Below, in pieces: positions 27,363-36,052 of a stretch of 64,000 nucleotides of DNA. The stretch's first letter is position 1. Each line of letters starts with the position of its first letter. The translations under genes and the position numbers were made by a program. Source of the DNA: Rhizobium acidisoli (GTDB lineage: Bacteria > Pseudomonadota > Alphaproteobacteria > Rhizobiales > Rhizobiaceae); assembly GCF_002531755.2 (NCBI RefSeq), contig NZ_CP034998.1, positions 3,352,001 through 3,416,000 on the forward strand, read 5' to 3'. Below the pieces are notes generated by a model, which saw only the letters and a list, made by a program, of their open reading frames with translations, searched no databases and was not told the origin of the DNA.

Positions 27363-27740
27363 ATGCAGGATGCTCCGGCCCTGATGATGATCGTCCTCGG
27401 CCGTCTCTTGCTGGGCGGCCTCTATGTCGCTGGCGGCATTCATCATTTTTTCGTCATCGTACCGCTGACCGATGCGATCGAAGCCCGCGGCGTGCCTTTT
27501 GCAAAATGGGTGCTGCTCTCCGGCAGCATGTTCCAGATCCTGGCCGGAACGCTGCTGATATTGGGGCTCTTCGTAACGGCAGCGGCATTCGGTCTCATCC
27601 TCTTCACTCTTGCCGCCACCGTCATGCTGCTGAATTTCTGGGATATGCAGGGAACGGCCCGCGAAAGCGCGATCAATACCTGGAAAACCAACATGGCGAT
27701 CATCGGCGGGCTGCTGATCGCCGCCGCCAGTCCGATGTGA
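27363..27740 (+). CDS. DoxX family membrane protein
   Basis: A 125-aa integral membrane protein with four predicted helices (about 7-27, 47-68, 72-92, 106-124) and the DoxX signature GRLLLGGLYVAGGIHHF near the N-terminus. DoxX relatives are linked to quinone or redox membrane complexes, but the function of this subgroup is undefined. It is convergent with the mechanosensitive channel gene, with only 6 bp between their stops. Confidence 0.82.
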   Translation: MQDAPALMMIVLGRLLLGGLYVAGGIHHFFVIVPLTDAIEARGVPFAKWVLLSGSMFQILAGTLLILGLFVTAAAFGLILFTLAATVMLLNFWDMQGTARESAINTWKTNMAIIGGLLIAAASPM

Positions 27741-27746
27741 AGCGGC

Positions 27747-29861
27747 TTATGCCGCCGGTTCGCCATTCGCCCGCGCATGAGCGGCGTAGCGCGCCACGGC
27801 AGCATCCACCTCCGCATCGCGATCACCCGCCACCTGCACAGTCGGCACGGCGAATTCGATGCCGTTTTCCTTGAAGGCGTTGCGGATCATCGCCAGCGCA
27901 TTGCGGCGGATGACGAATTGCTCGCCGGGCTTCGTCATCATCGACAGCCGGATTTCGATCGCGAATTCGCCGAATTGCTCGACACCCTTCATCTTCAGCG
28001 TCTCAATGATATGAGGGCCGAATTCCGGATTTTCGAGCAGCGTCTGGCCGATCTGCTTGATCACCTTCTTCGCCTTGACGAGATCGGTGTCGTATTTGAC
28101 GTTGAGGCTGATCTTGTCGATCGTCCAGTCGCGGTTGAGGTTCTTCACCGCGCCGAGTTCGCCGAACGGCACCGTCGTCAGCGGTCCGCGATGATGCCTG
28201 AGCTTCACCGAGCGCAGGCTGAAAGCCTCGACCACGCCCTTGTGGCTGCCGCTTTCGATATATTCGCCGATACGGAAAGCATCGTCCCAGAGATAGAACA
28301 TGCCGCTGATGACGTCCTTGACAATCGTCTGCGCGCCGAAACCGACCGCGACGCCGACGACGCCGGCGCCGGCGATCAGCGGCCTGATCTCGATGCCGAG
28401 GCCGGAGAGCACCATCAATGCGGCGATAACGGCGATGACGACGGCCAGGATATTGCGGAAGATCGGCAACAGCGTCTGTATCCGTGCGCGTCTGGCCTTC
28501 TCCTCATCCGTTGCTCCTCCATCCACGGAAGAATCAAGCAGCTTGCCGTCGATATAGGCTTTGATGACATGCCAGAGCAGATCGGCGGCCAGCAGGATGA
28601 CGATGCCGCCGATGACGCCGCGGGCGATCTTGTCCACCATCGTCTCGCCGGCGGCCATCGTATCGGCGCCGACGCCGAGCATCTGCCCGAGCCAGATGGC
28701 GGCAACGGCAATGATCAGCGCCCGCACACCCCGGTCGAGAAGCACCGTCGCAATGCGGCGCGTCGCCAGGAAGCTCGCTTCGGTCTGCTGCAGCGATTTC
28801 ACCGCAATCGTCGAGACGGCAAGCACGCGCGGCAGCAACAGCACGTAGATGCCGAGCCAGAGCAGCCAATTGAAGCCTGCGACCCAAAGGCTCCAGAGCA
28901 ACAGGAAATAAACGGTGAGCGCCCAGGAGATCCCGTGACCGCGCTTCTCGTCCTTGTGCGGCCGCGACCAGACCGATTCGATCGCAATCAGCAGCAGGCC
29001 GATACCGAGGATGTAGCCGACGAGGAGCCGCGCACTCGGGGAATAGCCAAGCGGCTCCATCGACTGGATCGCCGCCCAGCCAAGCATGAAATAGATGACG
29101 AAGGTCGCGCAGCGGCGGTACCAGAAGAGCGCAACGACACGGCCCGGCATGGTGGGAGCGGTAATGCCCTGCCGTTCTTCCTCGGCCCGCGCCAGCCCGA
29201 TGAGATCGACCAGCACGCCGCCGAGGCAGATGGTGAAGCGTTGAACGATGAGCGCGACAACGCAGACGATCGCGATACTCTGGCTGAGCGGCGGCCAGCC
29301 GAGGCTCAGAAGCGCAAGCACCGTTGCCGCCGCGAAGATCAGCGCCGGTATGACCCGCGGCGCCAGATGCATGCCGGCCATCGCGGCCAGTCGACGACGG
29401 CGGCGGCGGAAGGCATAACGGGCAAGACTCTCGACCATCGCGCCGAGCAGGAAGATGGCCAGGAACTGCGCCACCATGCGCGGCCAGCCGTTCGCGGCGA
29501 TTTCACCTAGGAACAGCGAGGACGCATTGCCGATCTGAAAGGGCAGCGTCATCGCCGCATCCGAGACCATCGCGACGTGCCGGCGGGCATGCTGCAGCAG
29601 GCCAGACAGCACCGACATCTGATCCGCAGCCGCGGAACCGCCCGCAGGTGCCGTCGCCATCTGGGTCGACATCCACTGCTTAACTTCGGGCGTCTGCATG
29701 AGCTGCATCATCTCACGCACCTGCGCCGGCGGAGCCGCCGCGGCCGGCGCTTGCGCCGGCGATGTCTGGGCAAAGCTTGGCGAGATCCCCCCAAGAAGCA
29801 CGATGAGTGCCAATATTCCCGATATGGCGGCCTTCAAGACCCCTGCCGCGTCACGCTCCAT
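27747..29861 (-). CDS. MscS-type mechanosensitive ion channel, large
   Basis: The 704-aa protein has a signal peptide (MERDAAGVLKAAISGIL, cleavage near SFAQ), a periplasmic segment, about ten membrane helices and a C-terminal MscS domain. The pore helix and beta domain are visible as AGAGVVGVAVGFGAQTIVKD, ISGMFYLWDDAFRIGEYIE and LRHHRGPLTTVPFGEL. The size and extra helices fit the MscK/YbdG-like class that releases solutes under osmotic downshock. The ATG at 29861 follows GGAGG at six bases; the open frame extends 36 codons upstream without a ribosome site. Confidence 0.9.
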   Translation of the reverse strand: MERDAAGVLKAAISGILALIVLLGGISPSFAQTSPAQAPAAAAPPAQVREMMQLMQTPEVKQWMSTQMATAPAGGSAAADQMSVLSGLLQHARRHVAMVSDAAMTLPFQIGNASSLFLGEIAANGWPRMVAQFLAIFLLGAMVESLARYAFRRRRRRLAAMAGMHLAPRVIPALIFAAATVLALLSLGWPPLSQSIAIVCVVALIVQRFTICLGGVLVDLIGLARAEEERQGITAPTMPGRVVALFWYRRCATFVIYFMLGWAAIQSMEPLGYSPSARLLVGYILGIGLLLIAIESVWSRPHKDEKRGHGISWALTVYFLLLWSLWVAGFNWLLWLGIYVLLLPRVLAVSTIAVKSLQQTEASFLATRRIATVLLDRGVRALIIAVAAIWLGQMLGVGADTMAAGETMVDKIARGVIGGIVILLAADLLWHVIKAYIDGKLLDSSVDGGATDEEKARRARIQTLLPIFRNILAVVIAVIAALMVLSGLGIEIRPLIAGAGVVGVAVGFGAQTIVKDVISGMFYLWDDAFRIGEYIESGSHKGVVEAFSLRSVKLRHHRGPLTTVPFGELGAVKNLNRDWTIDKISLNVKYDTDLVKAKKVIKQIGQTLLENPEFGPHIIETLKMKGVEQFGEFAIEIRLSMMTKPGEQFVIRRNALAMIRNAFKENGIEFAVPTVQVAGDRDAEVDAAVARYAAHARANGEPAA

Positions 29862-30029
29862 CACCGCCCTCCAATGGAGTGTCGGCCGCTTGGACGAAGC
29901 ACCCCGACATTTCCCTCTGGGCAATGGATACTCGCGACCGCTGCCGCCAGCAAGCGGTAGGAACCCCATACCGATGGCTAGGGAGGTTGAGGCGCCTCCT
30001 TGTCCAGAAGGCGCCGAACGCCTTGGCCT

Positions 30030-31061
30030 TCAGGATTTCGGAGCCGGTTTTTCCACGTGGCCGCCGAAGCCCGCGCGCATCGCCGACAGAACCTTGTTGG
30101 CGAATTCGTCGTTGTCGCGCGAAGAGAAACGGCCGTAGAGCGCAGCACTCAACACCGGCGTCGGCACGCTTTCGTCGATTGCCGCCATGATCGTCCAGCG
30201 GCCTTCGCCGCTGTCGGAGACGCGGCCGGCATATTTCGCCAGCGCCGGATCGGCATGCAGCGCATCGGCCGTCAGATCGAGCAGCCAGGAAGTGATGACG
30301 CTGCCGCGGCGCCAGACTTCGGCGACGTCCTGCAGATTGAAGTCGTATTGAAAATGTTCAGGATGGGCAAGCGGCGCGGTTTCCGCGTCGGCCTCATGCG
30401 AGGCAGCGCCGATATTGGCGTGTTTCAGGATGTTGATGCCCTCGGCATAGGCGGCCATCAGACCGTATTCGATGCCGTTATGCACCATCTTGACGAAATG
30501 GCCGGCGCCATGCGGGCCGCAATGCAGGTAGCCCTGTTCGGCGGTGCTCGCCGCAGCCGCTTCGGCGGTGCGGTTCGGCGAGGCTTCCGTTGCGCCGGCG
30601 CCGGGCGCCAGTGTGGCGAAAATCGGCGAAAGGTGTTGAACGGTGCCCTTCTCGCCGCCGATCATCAGGCAATAACCGCGCTCCAGGCCGAACACGCCGC
30701 CGCTTGTGCCGACATCGACATAGTGGATGCCCTTGGTGATGAGGTCGGCGCCGCGGCGGATATCGTCGTGGTAATAGGAATTACCGCCGTCGATGACGAT
30801 GTCGCCATTCTCAAGCAGCGGCACCAGGTTCGCCAGCACCTTGTCGACGATCGCCGCCGGCAACATCAGCCAGATCGCCCGCGGATGCGAGAGCTTCGAG
30901 ACGAACTCTTCCAGCGAAGCACTGCCGGTCGCACCGAGGCCTGCGAGTTCGGCAACGCTTTCCGGTCTGGCGTCGTAGACGACGCATTCGTGACCGCCCC
31001 GCATCAGGCGCTGGACCATGTAATTGCCCATGCGGCCCAAACCAACCATGCCAAGCTGCAT
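30030..31061 (-). CDS. gnd: 6-phosphogluconate dehydrogenase (decarboxylating), short Gnd class
   Basis: The 343-aa protein is a short 6PGDH: Rossmann motif MVGLGRMG at residues 5-12, IDGGNSYYHDD, the GTSGGVFGLERG substrate loop, and catalytic KMVHNGIEYG. Short Gnd enzymes often prefer NAD and make ribulose 5-phosphate. The ATG at 31061 has GGAGA eight bases upstream; the frame is open another 79 codons but those residues are unlike the family. A GGCGCC hairpin without a U-run follows at about 29990-30016. Confidence 0.92.
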   Translation of the reverse strand: MQLGMVGLGRMGNYMVQRLMRGGHECVVYDARPESVAELAGLGATGSASLEEFVSKLSHPRAIWLMLPAAIVDKVLANLVPLLENGDIVIDGGNSYYHDDIRRGADLITKGIHYVDVGTSGGVFGLERGYCLMIGGEKGTVQHLSPIFATLAPGAGATEASPNRTAEAAAASTAEQGYLHCGPHGAGHFVKMVHNGIEYGLMAAYAEGINILKHANIGAASHEADAETAPLAHPEHFQYDFNLQDVAEVWRRGSVITSWLLDLTADALHADPALAKYAGRVSDSGEGRWTIMAAIDESVPTPVLSAALYGRFSSRDNDEFANKVLSAMRAGFGGHVEKPAPKS

Positions 31062-31198
31062 AATGAAATCTCCTGGAAATCGAGATGAAGTGTCGAATCC
31101 GGAAACTAGCACCCGCAGTGTGACAGGCAAGCGAAGTCTCGACGTTCTTGGCGAATGCGACGATTGCGCCGCCGATCTCGCTGAGGCCGCCTTACCGG

Positions 31199-31681
31199 TC
31201 AGGCATCCGGCGCGCTGGCCGGCTCTCCCTTCATTTCGCTGAGGAACATGCCCTCGCGCAGATTGATGCCGTATTCGACGAAAGCCTTCATGCAGCACAG
31301 CATCTGCGTCCAGCCTTCACAGTTGAGATAGGTACCGCGCCGACCGGCATCGTCCTCACGCCAGCCGGTCTCGGCGATGGTCACCAGCGTGCCGCCATCC
31401 TCCAGCGGCTTGAAGTTCATCTCCACCGACGTTTTATAGGTCTTCTTGTCGTCGCCGGTGCCGCCATCCCAGCTGAGCACGAGGCGACTTTCCGGCACGA
31501 GTTCGACCACCTCCACCTGGGCGTCCTTCCACCAGGTCACCGTGGTGCCCTTGACCAGCGGCGCGCTCGCCCCGCCGATCGTGGTGAAATAGCTGCTGAG
31601 CTTCTTCGGGTTGACGACGGCGTCGAATACCTCTGCGACCGGACGGCCGATACGGCCGGAAACGCGGATTCCGAGAGACAT
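31199..31681 (-). CDS. SRPBCC (AHSA1-like) domain protein
   Basis: The 160-aa protein has the START/AHSA1 helix-grip fold: RVSGRIGRPVAEVFDAVVNP, then WWKDAQVEVVELVPESRLVLSWDGG, and a late WTQMLCCMKAFVEYG helix. Such proteins bind hydrophobic ligands. It is divergently transcribed from an ArsR-type regulator across a 70-bp spacer with a palindromic operator, a pairing (ArsR plus SRPBCC) common in rhizobia and suggestive of direct repression. The ATG at 31681 follows GGAG. Confidence 0.87.
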   Translation of the reverse strand: MSLGIRVSGRIGRPVAEVFDAVVNPKKLSSYFTTIGGASAPLVKGTTVTWWKDAQVEVVELVPESRLVLSWDGGTGDDKKTYKTSVEMNFKPLEDGGTLVTIAETGWREDDAGRRGTYLNCEGWTQMLCCMKAFVEYGINLREGMFLSEMKGEPASAPDA

Positions 31682-31731
31682 GGTCCTTCTCCTCTTCTCC
31701 ATTGTGTCTGTTTCCATTGTACTCGGCGCCA

Positions 31732-31750
31732 TTATGTTATAAAAACATAA
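31732..31750. promoter_or_regulatory. Palindromic operator between SRPBCC and ArsR genes
   Basis: TTATGTT-ATAAA-AACATAA is a perfect inverted repeat ending one base before the ArsR start codon. It overlaps a TATAAA-like -10 element, so ArsR binding would block its own and probably the divergent promoter. Confidence 0.7.
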
Positions 31751-31751
31751 C

Positions 31752-32084
31752 ATGTCAAGCGAATCGACCGACGACCCCGTTTTCAAGGCGCTGGCGCATC
31801 GTCGCCGCCGCGAAATCCTCGACCTGCTCAAAGATGGCCCGCGCACCACAGGGGCGCTTTGCGAGATGTTTCCGCAGATGGACCGCTGCACGGTGATGCA
31901 GCATCTGAAGGTGCTGGAGGAAGCCGACCTGGTCATCGCCAGGAAGGAGGGCCGCGAACGCTGGAACCACCTGAACAGCCTGCCGATCAAGCACATCCAT
32001 GACCGCTGGATCAGCGCCTATGCAGGGCATGCTCTATCGATCCTCGACCGGTTGAAAAGCGATCTTGAAGGCCAGCCGGAATAG
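31752..32084 (+). CDS. ArsR-family transcriptional regulator
   Basis: The 110-aa protein is a winged-helix ArsR repressor: FKALAHRRRREILDLLKDGPRTTGALCEMF, recognition helix near DRCTVMQHLKVLEEADLV, and wing ARKEGRERWNHL. It lacks the CxC metal-binding motif of arsenic sensors, so it belongs to the SRPBCC-linked subgroup with unknown signal. The ATG has no ribosome site, since the operator palindrome lies immediately upstream; a leaderless transcript is possible. Confidence 0.9.
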   Translation: MSSESTDDPVFKALAHRRRREILDLLKDGPRTTGALCEMFPQMDRCTVMQHLKVLEEADLVIARKEGRERWNHLNSLPIKHIHDRWISAYAGHALSILDRLKSDLEGQPE

Positions 32085-32189
32085 TGACCCGGCCTGCAGC
32101 TTTCCTGCACCCCCATGCATAATTTATGCGTTGCCTGGTAATCCCGCCCTTTATAGCCTCCGGCGCCGAAACACTCGGGAGGCGGTGCG

Positions 32190-33185
32190 ATGACGATACT
32201 GGTAACGGGAAGCGCCGGCCGTCTCGGCGAGGCGCTGATGCGTAGCCTGAGAGGGCAAGGCCGGCCGGCGCGCGGCATCGATGTCAAACCGTCGGCTTTC
32301 ACCGACATGGTCGGCTCGATCGGCGATCGCGCCTTCGTCAGACAGGCGATGTCGGACATCCGCCACGTCGTCCATGCCGCGACCCTGCACAAGCCGCATG
32401 TGGCGACCCATGGCAATCGCGATTTCCTTGACACCAACGTCGGCGGCACGCTGAACCTGCTCGAAGAGGCGATTGCCGCGGGCGTTGCAAGCTTTGTCTT
32501 CACCAGCACCACCAGCACCTTCGGTGCGGCATTGACGCCGGCCGCCGGCCAACCGGCCGCGTGGATCACCGAGGAGGTATTGCCGGTTGCCAAAAACATC
32601 TACGGCGTGACGAAACTCGCCGCCGAAGGCCTGTGCGAACTCTTCGCCCGCAAATCCCTTCTGCCGGTCATTACCCTCAGGACCTCGCGTTTCTTCCCTG
32701 AACGCGACGCCGATCCTGATATTCGCGGCGGCTATTCGGCAGCGAATGCACAAGCCAACGAACTTCTTCACCGCCGCGTTGACATCGCCGATGTGGTCGG
32801 CGCCCATCTGCTGGCACTGGATAAGGCGCCGGCAATCGGCTTCGGCCGCTACATCATCTCGGCCACGACACCATTTTCGTCGAACGATCTCGCCGAGATC
32901 AGGCGCGACGCGCCTGCCGCCGTCGAGCGGTTGTTTCCAGGTGCGGGTGCCCTCTATGCCGAGCGCGGCTGGAAGATGTTCCCGACCCTCGACCGCGTCT
33001 ATGTCAACGCCCGCGCAAGGCGGGAACTCGGCTGGCAACCGCGCTATGATTTCCGTTTCGTGCTCGATTGCCTCAGCGACAACAGGGAATGGCGCAGCCC
33101 GCTGGCGCTCGATGTCGGCTCCAAGGGCTACCACGACGAGGTCTTCACCGAAGGACTTAGTCCGGTCGATCAGGCAACTGCCTGA
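32190..33185 (+). CDS. NAD-dependent epimerase/dehydratase (extended SDR)
   Basis: The 331-aa protein has the NAD(P)-binding motif VTGSAGRLGEAL at the N-terminus, DIRHVVHAA, the active-site serine region FTSTTSTFG, and YGVTKLAAE with the Tyr and Lys of the extended SDR catalytic set. The substrate is not evident; neighbours give no pathway. It stands alone, 105 bp after the ArsR gene. Confidence 0.87.
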   Translation: MTILVTGSAGRLGEALMRSLRGQGRPARGIDVKPSAFTDMVGSIGDRAFVRQAMSDIRHVVHAATLHKPHVATHGNRDFLDTNVGGTLNLLEEAIAAGVASFVFTSTTSTFGAALTPAAGQPAAWITEEVLPVAKNIYGVTKLAAEGLCELFARKSLLPVITLRTSRFFPERDADPDIRGGYSAANAQANELLHRRVDIADVVGAHLLALDKAPAIGFGRYIISATTPFSSNDLAEIRRDAPAAVERLFPGAGALYAERGWKMFPTLDRVYVNARARRELGWQPRYDFRFVLDCLSDNREWRSPLALDVGSKGYHDEVFTEGLSPVDQATA

Positions 33186-33224
33186 ATTGCAGGCTCTCTT
33201 GCATAATTCCTTAAATCGGAACTC

Positions 33225-33242
33225 AGACGCGCGGCGCTTTAG
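33225..33242. repeat. Half copy of the GACGCGCGGCGCTGTAG palindromic repeat
   Basis: AGACGCGCGGCGCTTTAG matches one arm of the palindrome at 34948-34993 with one difference. It lies in the 233-bp spacer before the phytase-like gene, which shows no other clear feature. Confidence 0.5.
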
Positions 33243-33418
33243 CTTCGTCATCCAGATATCACGATCCCATCCTAGACCGTTAGCCGGGGATACGGGGGAC
33301 GAGATCCAGGATGTGTTCTGTCTGCGGATCGATCCCAAGGCCGAGGGTGTCATTTGAAGCGGTGTCCAGCCTGCGGGCGGAAACCGCTGCAGGAACGCTT
33401 TGACCGAGAGGGTATTTC

Positions 33419-34912
33419 ATGAACAACGTCAGATCATACGCATCGCGGCTGTTTGCTGCGGTTCTCGCGGCATCCGCCGCCATTCCGGCCGCAGCAAGCG
33501 CGGAGAATTCCGCCGCCGTCGGTAGCCTTACCTTCGTCAACAAGGGCCTGGTCGGCATCGGCCGCATCCCGGCCAACCAGCGCGACAAATTCGGCGAAAC
33601 CTTCGGCTCCGGCTCCGGCATGACGATCGATTCCGCCGCCTGGAGCCGCGATGGTGCCGGCTACAAGGGCACGCTCTACCTGTTGCCCGACCGTGGTTAC
33701 AACGCCGTCGGCACCGTCGACTATCGGCCGCGCTTGAACACCATTGCGATCGGCCTGACGCCGACCGCTCCGAGTGCGGCGCCCGAGGCCGGCAAGGAGC
33801 AATCCGGGGTCGATGCGAAACTTGTCGATTCCATCCTATTTGTCGATGACAAGGGCGGCGACATGACCGGCCTCGACCCGGAATCCGGCGTCCGCGCCGC
33901 TGCCGGCGACTTTCCGCCGCTGCCGCAGGCGGTAAACGGCAAGATCGCCCTCGACAATGAAGCCATCATCCGCATGGCCGACGGCAGCATGTTCGTCAGC
34001 GACGAGTACGGCCCCTATATCTATCGCTTCGCAGCCGACAGTCACCTGCTCTCGGCCACCCAGCCGCCGAAGGCGCTGTTGCCGATGCGCAAGGGCGCGC
34101 TGAGCTTCGCCTCCAACAATCCCGGCCCCGGCGCATCCGCTCCGGACCCGAAGGACCCGGAGACCGGCCGCCAGAACAACCAGGGCCTTGAAGGCATAGC
34201 GATGACCCCGGACGGCAAATTCATCATAGCGGTGCTGCAGTCGGCGGCCCGCCAGGACGGCGGTGATTCCGGCTCGACCCGTCAAAATACTCGCGCCATG
34301 ATCTATGACGCTGCCGATCCCGATCCCGATCACCTGAAGCTGGTGCACGAATATGTCGTGCCGCTGCCGGTCTTCAAGGATGCCAAGGACAAGACGGTGA
34401 TCGCGGCTGAGAGTGAAATCGTCGCTCTTTCCGACAAGACTTTCCTGATGCTTGCCCGCGACAGCGGCAACGGCCAGGGCCTGAAGGGCGACACCTCGCT
34501 CTACCGCAAGATCAACATCGTCGATCTCTCCAATGCGACCGATATCGCCGGCAGCGATTTCGATGCCGGCAAGCCGACCGCGCCGAAGGGCGTCGTCGAT
34601 CCTTCGCTGACGCCGGCGACGCTGACGCCTTTCATCGACATCAACGACAAAGCCGAGCTTGCCCGCTTCGGCCTGCACAACGGCGCACCGAACGACAAAA
34701 ACAACCTGTCGGAAAAATGGGAAGCCATGGGTCTTGCGAGCGTTCTCGATCCGAACCTGCCGGACGACTATTTCCTGTTCGTCGCCAATGACAACGACTT
34801 CCTGACGCAGGATGGTTTCCAGGTGGGCGCAGCCTACAAAGCGGAGGGCGGCGCCGACGTCGACACCATGTTCCAGGTCTTCCAGGTCACCCTCCCCGGC
34901 TTGAGGAAGTAG
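33419..34912 (+). CDS. Secreted esterase-like phytase-family protein
   Basis: The 497-aa protein has an Ala-rich signal peptide (cleavage near ASAEN) and the esterase-like-activity-of-phytase domain (PF13449 type), a beta-propeller: TLYLLPDRGYNAVG, NEAIIRMADGSMFVSDEYGPYIYRF as two blocks, LEGIAMTPDGKFI, and NDNDFLTQDGF near the end. Members are exported and may cleave phosphate or carboxyl esters; activity of this one is not established. It is a monocistronic gene followed by a palindromic repeat. Confidence 0.85.
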   Translation: MNNVRSYASRLFAAVLAASAAIPAAASAENSAAVGSLTFVNKGLVGIGRIPANQRDKFGETFGSGSGMTIDSAAWSRDGAGYKGTLYLLPDRGYNAVGTVDYRPRLNTIAIGLTPTAPSAAPEAGKEQSGVDAKLVDSILFVDDKGGDMTGLDPESGVRAAAGDFPPLPQAVNGKIALDNEAIIRMADGSMFVSDEYGPYIYRFAADSHLLSATQPPKALLPMRKGALSFASNNPGPGASAPDPKDPETGRQNNQGLEGIAMTPDGKFIIAVLQSAARQDGGDSGSTRQNTRAMIYDAADPDPDHLKLVHEYVVPLPVFKDAKDKTVIAAESEIVALSDKTFLMLARDSGNGQGLKGDTSLYRKINIVDLSNATDIAGSDFDAGKPTAPKGVVDPSLTPATLTPFIDINDKAELARFGLHNGAPNDKNNLSEKWEAMGLASVLDPNLPDDYFLFVANDNDFLTQDGFQVGAAYKAEGGADVDTMFQVFQVTLPGLRK

Positions 34913-34947
34913 CCGCACTCGACGAAGGGCGGACAGCCATCCAAAGT

Positions 34948-34993
34948 GCTACAGCGTCCTTTGCGCGTCTAAAAAGACGCGCGGCGCTGTAGC
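34948..34993. repeat. 46-bp palindromic intergenic repeat
   Basis: GCTACAGCG ... GCGCGTCT-AAAA-AGACGCGC ... CGCTGTAGC forms an almost perfect hairpin. A diverged copy is at 43843-43887 and a half copy at 33225-33242. It follows the phytase-like gene and may also stop 6S transcription from the other side. Confidence 0.75.
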
Positions 34994-35040
34994 CGCCTTC
35001 GCCCGCTCGGTCCGGCGTCTTCGCTGAAGATGGAAGGGAA

Positions 35041-35203
35041 GGTGCGATCCACGGCAACCGATGGATGTTTACGATCCTGGGTGCCTACAAACGTAGGTGG
35101 GCGCCGTGTGTCCAGGCCCACGGGCCTGGCCAGGGACAGCTCCCTTTGGATCGAGTATGGCCCCAGGGATTGTGGTTCCTGTCGAGAGGCGCAGACCGCA
35201 TCG
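35041..35203 (-). ncRNA. ssrS: 6S RNA (SsrS)
   Basis: 6S RNA mimics an open promoter and sequesters sigma-70 RNA polymerase in stationary phase. On the minus strand this roughly 160-nt stretch folds with a closing stem (GCGAU-GCGG with CCGU-GG-AUCGC), has CCACAAUCCCUGGGGCC and AAAGGGAGCU on the 5' side of the long hairpin, a GGCCAGGCCCGUGGGCCUGG apical stem, and GCGCCCACCUACGUUUGUAGG on the 3' side, as in alphaproteobacterial 6S RNAs. A -10 element TATATA sits at 35207-35212. It lies directly downstream of zapA, the conserved 6S neighbour. Ends are approximate. Confidence 0.75.
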
Positions 35204-35270
35204 CGATATATAAGGTCGTTTGCGCCGACGCGCCAGTGGCGGCGGCAAGTCGTCCTTATTTAATTGAAGA

Positions 35271-35648
35271 TCAATTGAGTTCGGGGGCTGGCCGGCCGTT
35301 CAGCTTGTCGGTGATGCCGCGAATGCGGGATGAAACCTCGCTGAGCGCCGCCGCGAGATTCTCCTCGGTGCGGGCGGTAGCGGCAAGCACCGTGTCGCGG
35401 TTGCCGCGCAAGGATTCGAGTTCGGATTCCAGCCCGGTGACGCGGCGCGTCAGCTCGGCAATCTCGTCCATGATCATGATACCGGCCATGACCGTAATCC
35501 TGAGATCGCCGATTTCCCCGAACTGCCCCTTGAGATGGCCGACATAGCGGTCGAAACGGGTGGCGAGATCGGTCAGGTGATCCTCCTGCCCTTCCTCGCA
35601 GGCCATCCGATAGGCTTTGCCGTCGATCGTTACCGTCACCTGCGCCAT
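35271..35648 (-). CDS. zapA: Cell division protein ZapA
   Basis: ZapA bundles FtsZ filaments at the division site. The 125-aa protein has the N-terminal ZapA strand-helix unit (MAQVTVTIDGKAYRMACEEG, HLTDLATRFDRYV) and a coiled-coil tail (EIAELTRRVTGLESELESLR). It is read toward the 6S RNA gene, a classic pairing. A 115-bp repeat element separates it from the upstream DUF4164 gene. Confidence 0.93.
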   Translation of the reverse strand: MAQVTVTIDGKAYRMACEEGQEDHLTDLATRFDRYVGHLKGQFGEIGDLRITVMAGIMIMDEIAELTRRVTGLESELESLRGNRDTVLAATARTEENLAAALSEVSSRIRGITDKLNGRPAPELN

Positions 35649-35665
35649 GCCGAACTCTTTCTATA

Positions 35666-35780
35666 AGAGCATGATGCCGAAAAGTGTGAACGGCTTTCGG
35701 ACGACATCATGCTCTAACTCTTTCAATGAGAACAGGATTCAGATTTTGGGCCAGCTTGGCCTGCAATCATCCTGTTCTAG
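35666..35780. repeat. Rhizobial two-palindrome repeat, copy 1
   Basis: Two adjacent palindromes: AGAGCATGATGCCGAAAAG ... CATCATGCTCT, then AGAACAGGATTCAGATTTTG ... CATCCTGTTCTAG. The second copy (53916-54029) lies in the opposite orientation and a decayed one is at 48140-48201. Its outer end TTCTAG supplies the stop codon of the DUF4164 gene. Confidence 0.85.
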
Positions 35781-36052
35781 CGATCCAGAACCGCGCGGAT
35801 CGTTTCCATGGCCGTCACCAGCCGCCGCGATACCTCGCGGTTGACTTCCTCGAGCCGGTTGGCGCGGAATTCCGCCTGATCGAGCTCCTGCGCCAACCGG
35901 GAGCGATCAGCGTGCACGCGCCGCACCTCGCCCTCGATCTCGCCCTGCTCGCGCTCCCGCTCGACGCGCATGTCGACGGCGTTTTCGAGGCTCGAAATCG
36001 CCTGTCTCAATTCGTTGAGCGCTGCTTCCATGGTTTTGCCTGTGGGCATCAT
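35777..36052 (-). CDS. DUF4164 coiled-coil protein
   Basis: A 91-aa, wholly helical protein with heptad-like spacing (LNELRQAISSLENAV, EVRRVHADRSRLAQELDQAE), matching the alphaproteobacterial DUF4164 family usually found upstream of zapA. A link to division is inferred from that neighbourhood only. Its TAG stop is contributed by the end of the repeat element, so the original C-terminus may have been altered. The ATG at 36052 is used; one at 36031 is also possible. Confidence 0.8.
   Translation of the reverse strand: MMPTGKTMEAALNELRQAISSLENAVDMRVEREREQGEIEGEVRRVHADRSRLAQELDQAEFRANRLEEVNREVSRRLVTAMETIRAVLDR

Noticed and set aside
29990..30016. Terminator after the gnd-like gene
   Set aside because: A GGCGCC stem-loop exists but there is no U-run on the relevant strand.
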